This document shows positions 1 to 4,951 of a stretch of 6,613 nt of DNA, piece by piece; the stretch's first letter is position 1; the number at the start of each line of letters is the position of its first letter. Both the position numbers and the translations under genes were made by a program. Under the pieces are notes generated by a model. The model searched no databases, had not been told where the DNA came from, and worked only from the letters and a program-made list of their open reading frames with translations. Source of the stretch: Gemmatimonadaceae bacterium (GTDB lineage: Bacteria > Gemmatimonadota > Gemmatimonadetes > Gemmatimonadales > Gemmatimonadaceae); NCBI GenBank assembly GCA_019689955.1, contig JADGGM010000179.1:1-6613 (forward strand), given 5' to 3'.

Positions 1-84
1 ATCCTTCGGAGTTTAGCGCGTACGTTGAGATATTTCCAATATATTATTGCTAGATACTGATATTCATCACATATCAATCGACCG
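1..84 (+). promoter_or_regulatory. AT-rich upstream control region of the LysR-type gene
   Basis: This stretch is strikingly AT-rich against the GC-rich rest of the window, as expected of a promoter/operator region. It contains a TTGAGA hexamer at 25-30, an inverted repeat ATATT-TCC-AATAT at 30-42, several TAT-rich hexamers that could act as -10 elements (for example TATTAT at 42-47 and TAGATA at 51-56), and a LysR-type operator at 58-76. No -35/-10 pair has a convincing 16-18 base spacing, so I do not name one promoter. LysR-type genes often share such a region with a divergent target gene; any such gene would lie left of the window. Confidence 0.5.
58..76. promoter_or_regulatory. LysR-type operator (T-N11-A box)
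   Basis: TGATAT, seven bases, then ATATCA form a 19-bp interrupted perfect palindrome with 6-bp arms. It contains the T-N11-A signature (T61 and A73) that defines LysR-type recognition sites. It ends 8 bases before the ATG of the LysR-family gene, so bound regulator would block that gene's own expression, the usual negative autoregulation in this family. The palindrome is seen directly; its use by this protein is inferred from family knowledge and position. Confidence 0.6.
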
Positions 85-969
85 ATGGAGCTCCGTCACC
101 TCCGTTACTTCGTGGCCGTCGCCGAGGAGCTGCACTTCGGCCGCGCGGCGAAGCGGCTGCACATCGCGCAGCCGCCGCTGAGCCAGCAGATCCAGGCGTT
201 GGAGCGCGAGCTGGGCGTGCGCCTCCTCGACCGGACGCGCCGGCGCGTGGAGCTCACCGAGGCCGGGAAGGTGTTCCTCACCGAGGCCACGCGGACGCTC
301 ACGCAAGCCGCGCGCGCCGTGGACGCCGCGCAGCGCGCGGCGCGCGGCGAGACGGGGGAGTTGGCCGTGGGGTTCGTGACGACCGTGACCTACGAGCTCC
401 TCCCGCCGATCCTCCGCACCTTCCGCCGACGCTATCCCACGGTGCACCTCGTGCTCCGCGAGATGAGCACACCGGACCAGGTGCGCGCGGTGCTCGAGGG
501 CGAGCTGCACGTGGGCCTCGTGCGCCCGCCGGTGCGCGACGAGGAGCTGGTGATCACGACGCTGCGCCGCGAGCCGGTGTCGGTCGCGCTCCCGCAGGCG
601 CACGCGCTGGCGGCGCTCGGCGAGGTGCCGATGGCCGCGCTCGCGCGCGAGCCGCTGATCCTCTACCCCACGCACTCGCGCCCGAGCTGGGCCGACTACA
701 TGCTGGAGCTGTGCCGGAAGGCACGCTTCGAGCCGTCCGTGGTGCAGGAGACGCTCGAGACGCAGGCCGCGCTCAGCCTCGTCGCGGCGGGGATCGGCTA
801 CACGCTGATCCCGAGCTCCGCGCGCCTGCTCCGCCTCCCGGGGATCGCCGTGCGCCCCATCGCGCCCCCGACGCCGGTCACGAAGCTCCTCGCCATTCAC
901 CGCCGCGACGTCTCGCTCCCCACGCTCTCGGCCTTCCTCCGGTTGGCGCGCGCGGCGAACCACCGCTGA
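85..969 (+). CDS. LysR-family transcriptional regulator
   Basis: A 294-residue DNA-binding regulator of normal LysR-family length. Residues 1-60 are the winged helix-turn-helix: it opens MELRHLRYFVAVAEELHFGR, followed by AAKRLHIAQPPLSQQIQALE with the recognition helix at about 33-44 and the LLDRTRRRVELTEAG wing. A linker helix (about 61-88) leads to a periplasmic-binding-protein-like effector domain from about 92 (ELAVGFVTT) to the end, including the conserved stretch LVAAGIGYTLIPSS. The N-terminus and effector domain most resemble the BenM/CatM/CbnR-like group that senses small aromatic or organic acids, but the ligand cannot be read from sequence. The ATG at 85 is the only start that preserves the N-terminal helix. 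No clear Shine-Dalgarno sequence precedes it, so initiation may be weak or leaderless. A T-N11-A box lies just upstream. The regulated gene is not evident; it may be divergent and outside the window, or the secreted-protein gene downstream. Confidence 0.95.
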   Translation: MELRHLRYFVAVAEELHFGRAAKRLHIAQPPLSQQIQALERELGVRLLDRTRRRVELTEAGKVFLTEATRTLTQAARAVDAAQRAARGETGELAVGFVTTVTYELLPPILRTFRRRYPTVHLVLREMSTPDQVRAVLEGELHVGLVRPPVRDEELVITTLRREPVSVALPQAHALAALGEVPMAALAREPLILYPTHSRPSWADYMLELCRKARFEPSVVQETLETQAALSLVAAGIGYTLIPSSARLLRLPGIAVRPIAPPTPVTKLLAIHRRDVSLPTLSAFLRLARAANHR

Positions 970-986
970 TCGCCCGCCGCGCCGCC

Positions 987-1001
987 GGAACGATTCGTTC
1001 C
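987..1001. repeat. 15-bp palindrome after the LysR-type gene
   Basis: GGAACGATTCGTTCC is a perfect palindrome with 7-bp arms around a single central T, 17 bases past the LysR stop codon. As RNA it would form a short hairpin, but no T-run follows, so a classical terminator is unlikely; an operator is equally possible. A related GAAC-TC-GTTC motif occurs at 1051-1060 with a shorter spacer. Confidence 0.4.
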
Positions 1002-1025
1002 AGACTCATGCGCGGAGACGACGAC

Positions 1026-1045
1026 GCGCGCGGTGCTCCGCGCGC
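1026..1045 (+). terminator. Strong GC hairpin, possible terminator of the LysR-type gene
   Basis: GCGCGCGG and CCGCGCGC form a perfect 8-bp stem around the tetraloop TGCT, 57 bases past the LysR stop and before the next gene. The stem would be very stable. No T-tract follows, so if it stops transcription it does so in the T-less manner proposed for some high-GC bacteria, or with Rho. It is the best terminator candidate in this gap. Confidence 0.35.
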
Positions 1046-1049
1046 CGCT

Positions 1050-1076
1050 GGAACTCGTTCGCGCGCGCGGTATTGT
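1050..1076 (+). promoter_or_regulatory. Weak candidate promoter for the secreted-protein gene
   Basis: GGAACT at 1050-1055 and TATTGT at 1071-1076 are separated by 15 bases in an otherwise very GC-rich gap. GGAAC resembles the -35 element used by ECF sigma factors, while TATTGT resembles a vegetative -10, so the pair fits neither class well. It lies about 105 bases before the ATG at 1182. Offered only because the gap between the two plus-strand genes should hold a promoter if they are not co-transcribed. Confidence 0.2.
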
Positions 1077-1103
1077 ATGTGAGAGCCGCGTCCGGCACTC
1101 ATC

Positions 1104-1127
1104 ATGCGACATGCGATGCGACATGCG
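1104..1127. repeat. 12-bp perfect tandem duplication
   Basis: ATGCGACATGCG occurs twice in direct succession (1104-1115 and 1116-1127) in the leader of the secreted-protein gene. Within it CATGCGA recurs at 1103, 1110 and 1122. It could be a repeated protein-binding site or simple slippage. Confidence 0.6.
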
Positions 1128-1168
1128 ACCCGAGTGCGCACCGGCTGACCACGAGCAGGCTTGCCGAT

Positions 1169-1173
1169 GGAGG
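1169..1173 (+). promoter_or_regulatory. Ribosome binding site that fixes the start at 1182
   Basis: GGAGG sits 8 bases before the ATG at 1182. In-frame starts exist further upstream at 1161 (TTG) and 1167 (ATG), but they overlap or precede this site. The signal peptide also begins naturally at 1182 (MKTAVWG), so 1182 is preferred. Confidence 0.7.
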
Positions 1174-1181
1174 CACGTGTC

Positions 1182-1565
1182 ATGAAGACCGCAGTGTGGG
1201 GAGCGCTCCTCGCCATCGCCGCGGCGGCGCCGGCGGCGGCGCTGCACGCGCAGGCCGATACGACGGAGCATCAGGCGCCTCCGCGCGCCGTGCAGCCGGC
1301 GCCGCCCAACCTGGTGGGCGCCGTGCGCATCATCGGCGTCGCCGACGGCGGGACGTTCATCACGCTCGAGGACAGCACCGAGTGGGAGGTGTACCTCCCC
1401 GATCGCACGAGCAGCGTCACGTGGCGCCCCGGCGACGCGGTGATCCTGCGCTTGCGCAACATCGTCGTCGGGGACCACTACGACTTCGAGCTGTTCGATG
1501 GGCGCACCGACTCGCGGGCGGCGGTGAAGTTCCGCGGGCTGCGGGAGCGCGCGGCGGCGCAGTAG
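1182..1565 (+). CDS. Small secreted protein of unknown function
   Basis: I do not recognise the family. The 127-residue product starts with a classical signal peptide: MKT, a hydrophobic Ala-rich core to about residue 20, then LHAQA, where cleavage could fall after A23 or A25. A short Pro-rich, probably flexible linker (about 26-43) follows. The mature domain (about 46-118) reads as alternating beta strands with turns: GAVRIIGVADGGTFITLED, then WEVYLPDR, WRPGDAVILRL and FDGRTDSRAAVKFRG. This looks like a small beta-barrel (OB- or SH3-like) domain; that fold is inference. There are no cysteines, no lipobox and no membrane segment after the signal, so it should be a soluble periplasmic or exported protein. 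It follows the LysR-type gene by 212 bases on the same strand and has its own Shine-Dalgarno sequence. It converges on the methyltransferase gene with only 6 bases between stop codons. Confidence 0.8.
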   Translation: MKTAVWGALLAIAAAAPAAALHAQADTTEHQAPPRAVQPAPPNLVGAVRIIGVADGGTFITLEDSTEWEVYLPDRTSSVTWRPGDAVILRLRNIVVGDHYDFELFDGRTDSRAAVKFRGLRERAAAQ

Positions 1566-1579
1566 GCGCGCTCAGCGCC
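1565..1579. terminator. Short hairpin at the convergent gene ends
   Basis: GGCGC and GCGCC form a 5-bp stem with a 5-base loop, spanning the last base of the plus-strand stop codon and the last codons of the minus-strand methyltransferase gene. A hairpin here could serve both directions, but the stem is short and neither side has a T-run, so support is weak. Confidence 0.2.
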
Positions 1580-2327
1580 CCACGCGGAGCGCGAGCGGCC
1601 ACCGCACGAGGCGCGCTTCGTGGGCGTCGGGCCAGTGCGCGGCCAGGGCGCGCTCCACGTCGGGGAGTGGATCGCGCCCGGTGCGGGCCTGGTAGGCGCG
1701 CGTGGCGGACCAGGTGCTCAGGTAGCCCATCACCTGTTGTCTGGTCCACTGCGTAGTCATGGCGAACGGCGGGGGCTCGAGCTCGGTGAACGGGAAGGGG
1801 ATGGTGCGATACCCCTCCTCGATCAAGCGGCGCTCCGGCGGCCAGTCGCCGCCGACGGTGTCCTCGTAGTAGCTGCGGACCACCGCGTCCACCTCGGGCG
1901 CGATCTCCATGTGCATGTAGCACCACGCGGCGAGCACGCCCCCCGGGCGGAGGACGCGCCGCACCTCGGCGTAAAAGGCGGCGTGGTCGAGCCAGTGCAG
2001 CGCCTGCGCGATGGTGACGAGGTCCACCGAGTGCGTGTCCACGGCCGAGTCTTCGGCGCGGGCCACGCGGTAGACCACGCGCGGGTGCGGCTCGGCGTGG
2101 GCGATCTGCTGCGCGCTTGCATCGGTGGCGATCACCGCATCGAAGTATGCGGCGAGGCCGACCGCGGCCTGCCCGTTCCCGGTCGCACAGTCCAGCGCCC
2201 GCGCGCGCCCGGGCGCGACGGAGGCGAGGTACTCGAATAGCGCCGCCGGGTACCGCGGGCGGTGACCGGCGTATGCCGCCGCGTGCCCCGAGAAGTGATC
2301 CTTGAACGGGGCGGGCGCGTCGCTCAT
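1572..2327 (-). CDS. Class I SAM-dependent methyltransferase
   Basis: A 251-residue Rossmann-fold methyltransferase of the UbiE/Methyltransf_11 type. Residues 43-54 (RALDCATGNGQA) are motif I, the glycine-rich SAM-binding loop. D69 in AVIATDAS ends strand 2 and should bind the ribose hydroxyls. AEDSAV (91-96) precedes VDLVTIAQALHWLD (101-114), the motif II region. EVRRVLRPGGVLAAW (121-135) is motif III. The QALHWLD and RPGG wording resembles bacterial relatives of yeast trans-aconitate methyltransferase, but the substrate cannot be assigned. The start at 2327 is chosen because its ATG overlaps the SET gene's TGA stop as ATGA, giving translational coupling. An in-frame ATG at 2447 would only add out-of-frame SET tail sequence (EEEDDDEAP and the like). 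It is the third gene of the exporter-SET-methyltransferase operon and may act on a small molecule handled by that operon; this is inference. Confidence 0.9.
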   Translation of the reverse strand: MSDAPAPFKDHFSGHAAAYAGHRPRYPAALFEYLASVAPGRARALDCATGNGQAAVGLAAYFDAVIATDASAQQIAHAEPHPRVVYRVARAEDSAVDTHSVDLVTIAQALHWLDHAAFYAEVRRVLRPGGVLAAWCYMHMEIAPEVDAVVRSYYEDTVGGDWPPERRLIEEGYRTIPFPFTELEPPPFAMTTQWTRQQVMGYLSTWSATRAYQARTGRDPLPDVERALAAHWPDAHEARLVRWPLALRVGR

Positions 2328-2890
2328 CGCCGTGCGGTGCGCTTCGTCTTCTTCTTCGCGCGCGCCGGGCGCTTCGTCGTCGTCTTCTTCTTCGGCTTGG
2401 CCGGCGCGAGGATGGTGCCGCGGCACTTGGGGGACCCGCACCGGCACGGGTAGCGCGCCTCGTCCGACTCATCGGCGTCGGGGGCGCGCTCGTACTGGTA
2501 GTCGTAGACCAGCTCCTCGCCGGGCTGGATCGTGCGGATCGCCTCGATGTAGATGTGGCCGTCCTCGATCACCGCCTCGCAGTTCGGGTCGCACGAGTGG
2601 TTGATGAACCGGGCCTCGTTCCCGCCGCGTGCGGCGTCGATCACGGTCTTGTCGTCGAGGGTGAAGAGGAAGGTGTGGTGGCGCTCCATGGCATCGTCGT
2701 CGTAGCGCCGGTCCGCCTCTTCGTGCGAGATCGCCTCGCCGGTGTACTCGATGATGCGGGTGCCCTTCCGGATGCGGCGCAGCGCGAAGGCGCCGCGCCC
2801 CTGGATACGCGAGGCGCGAACCTCGAAGTAAGTCTGGTGCGAGCGAGCCATCGTCTCGAAATCGGAGGTGAAGCCGCGGACCCCGGTCAC
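2324..2890 (-). CDS. SET-domain protein-lysine methyltransferase with post-SET motif and basic tail
   Basis: A 188-residue (from the GTG at 2890) stand-alone SET protein, which should transfer methyl groups from SAM to lysines. GRGAFA (31-36) and YTGE (49-52) are SET-N motifs. RFINHSCDPNC (94-104) and GEELVYDY (124-131) form the SAM pocket and pseudoknot active site, with tyrosines Y129 and Y131. CRCGSPKCRG (149-158) is a post-SET motif whose C149, C151 and C156 should bind zinc together with C100. All these residues are intact, so activity is expected. The tail (165-188) has 14 Lys/Arg in 24 residues and resembles histone H1 or AlgP-like tails, suggesting DNA binding or self-methylation (inference). 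The GTG overlaps the exporter's TGA as GTGA. A second start, ATG at 2851 (MARSHQTYFEV), lies closer to the domain and is nearly as likely; neither has a good Shine-Dalgarno sequence. The gene is coupled to the exporter upstream and the methyltransferase downstream. Confidence 0.92.
   Translation of the reverse strand: MTGVRGFTSDFETMARSHQTYFEVRASRIQGRGAFALRRIRKGTRIIEYTGEAISHEEADRRYDDDAMERHHTFLFTLDDKTVIDAARGGNEARFINHSCDPNCEAVIEDGHIYIEAIRTIQPGEELVYDYQYERAPDADESDEARYPCRCGSPKCRGTILAPAKPKKKTTTKRPARAKKKTKRTARR
2327..2398 (-). repeat. Low-complexity Lys/Arg-coding tract (SET C-terminal tail)
   Basis: This part of the SET gene encodes its Lys/Arg/Ala/Thr/Pro tail and is built from short runs of AAG, CGC and related triplets, seen on the plus strand as repeated TTC/GTC triplets. 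Such tracts change length easily by slippage, so tail length may vary between strains. The reading frame is intact here. Confidence 0.6.
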
Positions 2891-4812
2891 AGCGCGTTGT
2901 TGGGCGGGGTCCGGATCTTGGGGAGGGCGTCGCTCGCGAGCGCGGGCTCGGGCGTGAAGTCCTCCCCGGGGTTGATGAACTGGTCGTGCTCGATCCCGTA
3001 CTGCTTCTCGTAGAGCTGCCGATAGCGCCCGTTCATCGCCAGCAGCTCGTCCTGCGTGCCGCGCTCGACGATCCGCCCTTCCTCGAGCACGAGGATCTGG
3101 TCCGCGCTCGCGATGGTCGAGAGGCGGTGGGCGATGACGAAGGTCGTGCGGCCGTGGCGGAGCGAGCGGAGGCCGTCGCGGATGAGCGCTTCGCTCTCGC
3201 TGTCGAGGCTCGAGGTGGCCTCGTCGAGGATCAGGATGCTCGGGTCGGCGAGGATGGCGCGGGCGATCGCCACGCGCTGGCGCTGTCCGCCGGAGAGGCG
3301 GACGCCGCGCTCGCCGACGATCGTGTCGTACCCGTCCTCGAACTGCTCGATGAACTCGTCACAGTGCGCGAGGCGCGCGGCTTCTCTGATCTCCTCCATC
3401 GATGCGTTGGGCTTGGAGAACGCGATGTTCTCGGCCACGGTCCCATCGAAGAGGAAGTTGTCCTGGAGCACCACGCCGAGGTGCGAGCGATACTCGCGCA
3501 GCTTGAGGCTCTCGAGCGGCTTGCCGTCGATGTAGATGGTGCCGGCGTTGGGGTGGTTGAACGCCATGATGAGGCTGATGAGCGTGCTCTTCCCCGAGCC
3601 GCTCGATCCCACGAGCGCGGTGGTGGAGCCCGCCGGGGCGTGGAACGACACGTCGCGCAGCACCGGGACCCCCGGCGTGTACTCGAAGCTCACGTGCTCG
3701 AACGTCACGTCGCCGACGATCGTGGGGACGGGGGCGCGATCGCGGTCGGCTTCGTCCTCGGTCGGGGTGTGCCGGATCTCGCGGATCCGGTCGAGCCCCG
3801 CGAACGCTTCGCTGATCTGCGTGCCGATCGACGCGATCTGCACGAGCGGCGCGGCGACGAGGCCAATGAAGAAGACGTACATCACGAAATCGCCGAGCGT
3901 CATCCGCCCGCTGAGGATCGCGCGTCCGCCGACGATGATCATGAGGACGCCGACCGCGCCGACGATGATCGTGGAGAACGCGGTGATCGCGGACACGCCG
4001 GTGATCGACTTGGCGATGTTGCGGAAGAGCCGGTGCACGCCGCGCGCGAAGACGAGCTGCTCGCGCCGCTCGGCCACGTACGTCTTCACCACGCGGATCC
4101 CGCCGAGCGACTGCGCGAGGCGGCCGGTCACCTCGGCGGTGATCACGCTCCGTTCGCGGAAGATCGGGCGGAGCTTGGTGAAGGCGAGCGCCATCCCGCC
4201 GCCGAAGGTGAGGAGGACGAGGAGGGTGACCGAGGTGAGCTGCCAGTTCAGGTAGAAGAGCACGCCGAGCGCGATGAGCGCCGTCACCAGCCCGCCGCTC
4301 AGCTGCACGAGCCCCGTCCCGACGAGGTTCCGAATCCCTTCGGCGTCGTTCAGGATGCGCGAGATGAGGATCCCCGTCTGGGTGCCGTCGAAGTACGCGA
4401 CGGGGAGGCGCTGCACGTGCGCGTTGACGCGCTTGCGCATCTCGGCGATCGCGCGCTGGGCGGCGATGCTCATCACCTGCGAGAGGGCGAACGTCGTGCC
4501 CGCTTGGAGGAGGGTGGCGGCGCCGACGGCGGCGGCGAGCGGGATGAGGAGGTCGCTGCGGTGCTGCCCGATGATGCGATCGATGAGGACCTTGGAGCTC
4601 GCGGGGAGGACCAGCCCGGCGAGGCGGTTGATGAGCATGAGGACGAGGCCGAGCGTGAGCTGCGTCCGATGCCGCCAGATCAGCTCGCGCGCCTCCTTCC
4701 ATGCGTTGGACATGTTGGGCCGGCGCTTCGGCTCGTGTGCGGCGACCGCCGCGCGGCGGTGGCCGTGCCCGAGCCCCGCGGCGGGGCCTCTCGTCAAGCC
4801 AGGACCAGTCAT
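2887..4812 (-). CDS. MsbA-like ABC exporter, fused membrane and ATPase domains
   Basis: A 641-residue half-transporter that should work as a homodimer in the inner membrane, exporting a lipid, drug or peptide by ATP hydrolysis; the substrate cannot be read from sequence. The membrane domain (about 50-330) has six hydrophobic segments, near 51-72, 88-110, 169-190, 192-211, 276-300 and 306-328. The ATPase domain (about 365-605) is complete: Walker A GSSGSGKST at 402-410, Q-loop Q450, signature LSGGQ at 506-510, Walker B ILILDE ending D530/E531, D-loop SLD at 535-537, and H-loop H562. A 36-residue tail rich in Pro and acidic residues follows. The ATG at 4812 is chosen because GAGGAGGG precedes it. 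The first 33 residues are Gly/Arg/His-rich and look unconserved, so a start at 4713 (MSNAWKEA) is possible, though no ribosome site precedes it. It is the first gene of the operon and overlaps the SET gene by 4 bases. Confidence 0.95.
   Translation of the reverse strand: MTGPGLTRGPAAGLGHGHRRAAVAAHEPKRRPNMSNAWKEARELIWRHRTQLTLGLVLMLINRLAGLVLPASSKVLIDRIIGQHRSDLLIPLAAAVGAATLLQAGTTFALSQVMSIAAQRAIAEMRKRVNAHVQRLPVAYFDGTQTGILISRILNDAEGIRNLVGTGLVQLSGGLVTALIALGVLFYLNWQLTSVTLLVLLTFGGGMALAFTKLRPIFRERSVITAEVTGRLAQSLGGIRVVKTYVAERREQLVFARGVHRLFRNIAKSITGVSAITAFSTIIVGAVGVLMIIVGGRAILSGRMTLGDFVMYVFFIGLVAAPLVQIASIGTQISEAFAGLDRIREIRHTPTEDEADRDRAPVPTIVGDVTFEHVSFEYTPGVPVLRDVSFHAPAGSTTALVGSSGSGKSTLISLIMAFNHPNAGTIYIDGKPLESLKLREYRSHLGVVLQDNFLFDGTVAENIAFSKPNASMEEIREAARLAHCDEFIEQFEDGYDTIVGERGVRLSGGQRQRVAIARAILADPSILILDEATSSLDSESEALIRDGLRSLRHGRTTFVIAHRLSTIASADQILVLEEGRIVERGTQDELLAMNGRYRQLYEKQYGIEHDQFINPGEDFTPEPALASDALPKIRTPPNNAL
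4745..4760. repeat. 16-bp perfect palindrome near the exporter start
   Basis: ACCGCCGCGCGGCGGT is a perfect 16-bp palindrome. It falls inside the exporter's N-terminal extension if translation starts at 4812, or in its leader if translation starts at 4713. In such GC-rich sequence it may be chance. Confidence 0.4.
4773..4787. repeat. GC-rich inverted repeat near the exporter start
   Basis: GCCCCGC, one base, then GCGGGGC form 7-bp arms, 12 bases from the neighbouring 16-bp palindrome. In mRNA the arms could pair with a smaller loop (GCCCC/GGGGC). The two structures together lie between the two possible start codons of the exporter. Confidence 0.35.
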
Positions 4813-4814
4813 AA

Positions 4815-4822
4815 CCCTCCTC
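4815..4822 (-). promoter_or_regulatory. Ribosome binding site supporting the exporter start at 4812
   Basis: Read on the minus strand, GAGGAGGG lies 2 bases before the ATG at 4812. Its left GAGG has a workable 6-base spacing. No comparable site precedes the other candidate start at 4713, so this decides the start in favour of 4812, despite the odd N-terminal extension that results. Confidence 0.5.
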
Positions 4823-4851
4823 GGGGCCACGCGAGGTGCGCGGCCTGATCA

Positions 4852-4857
4852 AATATA
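4852..4857 (-). promoter_or_regulatory. Candidate -10 element of the exporter operon
   Basis: TATATT on the minus strand sits in the only AT-rich patch of the 139-base gap between the M48-like gene and the exporter gene, about 40 bases before the exporter ATG. The matching -35 position (CTGAGC, with an 18-base spacer) is poor and lies inside the inverted repeat at 4874-4893, so the promoter may be weak or need an activator. Confidence 0.4.
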
Positions 4858-4873
4858 TCCCGCGTGCGGCCGG

Positions 4874-4893
4874 GCGCTCAGGGCGTTGAGCGC
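4874..4893. repeat. Inverted repeat over the -35 region of the exporter operon
   Basis: GCGCTCA and TGAGCGC form a perfect 7-bp inverted repeat around 6 bases. It lies 59 bases past the stop of the M48-like gene and just upstream of the TATATT at 4857-4852. It could be a regulator binding site covering the -35 position, or a hairpin ending the upstream transcript. No T-run follows it on the minus strand, which favours an operator slightly. Confidence 0.4.
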
Positions 4894-4951
4894 GCGAGCG
4901 TCGCGCATCGTTCCCCGACGGGGTGCGGCACGTCTCGTGTCACCGCGGGGA

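Noticed and set aside
67..963. Long minus-strand open frame opposite the LysR-type gene
   Set aside because: Its product is Arg/His/Ala/Glu-rich with no domain, while the plus strand encodes a complete LysR protein; it is a shadow of GC-rich codon bias.
987..1001. LexA/SOS box
   Set aside because: GAAC and GTTC are separated by 5 bases rather than the 4 of Gram-positive-type LexA sites, and no damage-response gene is adjacent.
1073..1756. Plus-strand frame spanning the secreted-protein gene into the convergent gene
   Set aside because: The product is Arg/Gly/Ala-rich and lacks the signal peptide and beta pattern of the frame starting at 1182, which has a good ribosome site.
2328..2447. N-terminal extension of the methyltransferase to an upstream ATG at 2447
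   Set aside because: The extra 40 residues are the SET gene's basic tail read in another frame (Glu/Asp-rich); the ATGA overlap at 2327 is the natural start.
2986..4848. 620-codon plus-strand open frame opposite the exporter gene
   Set aside because: The translation is a low-complexity mix of Glu, Asp, Arg and Ala with no motif, and the minus strand carries every ABC exporter motif in order.
3359..4852. 497-codon minus-strand frame overlapping the exporter
   Set aside because: It is the exporter read in another frame, dominated by Arg/Pro/His repeats without hydrophobic segments.
4913..4923. CCCCGACGGGG as a terminator of the M48-like gene
   Set aside because: The stem is only 4 bp with a 3-base loop and no T-run; such short GC hairpins are common by chance here.
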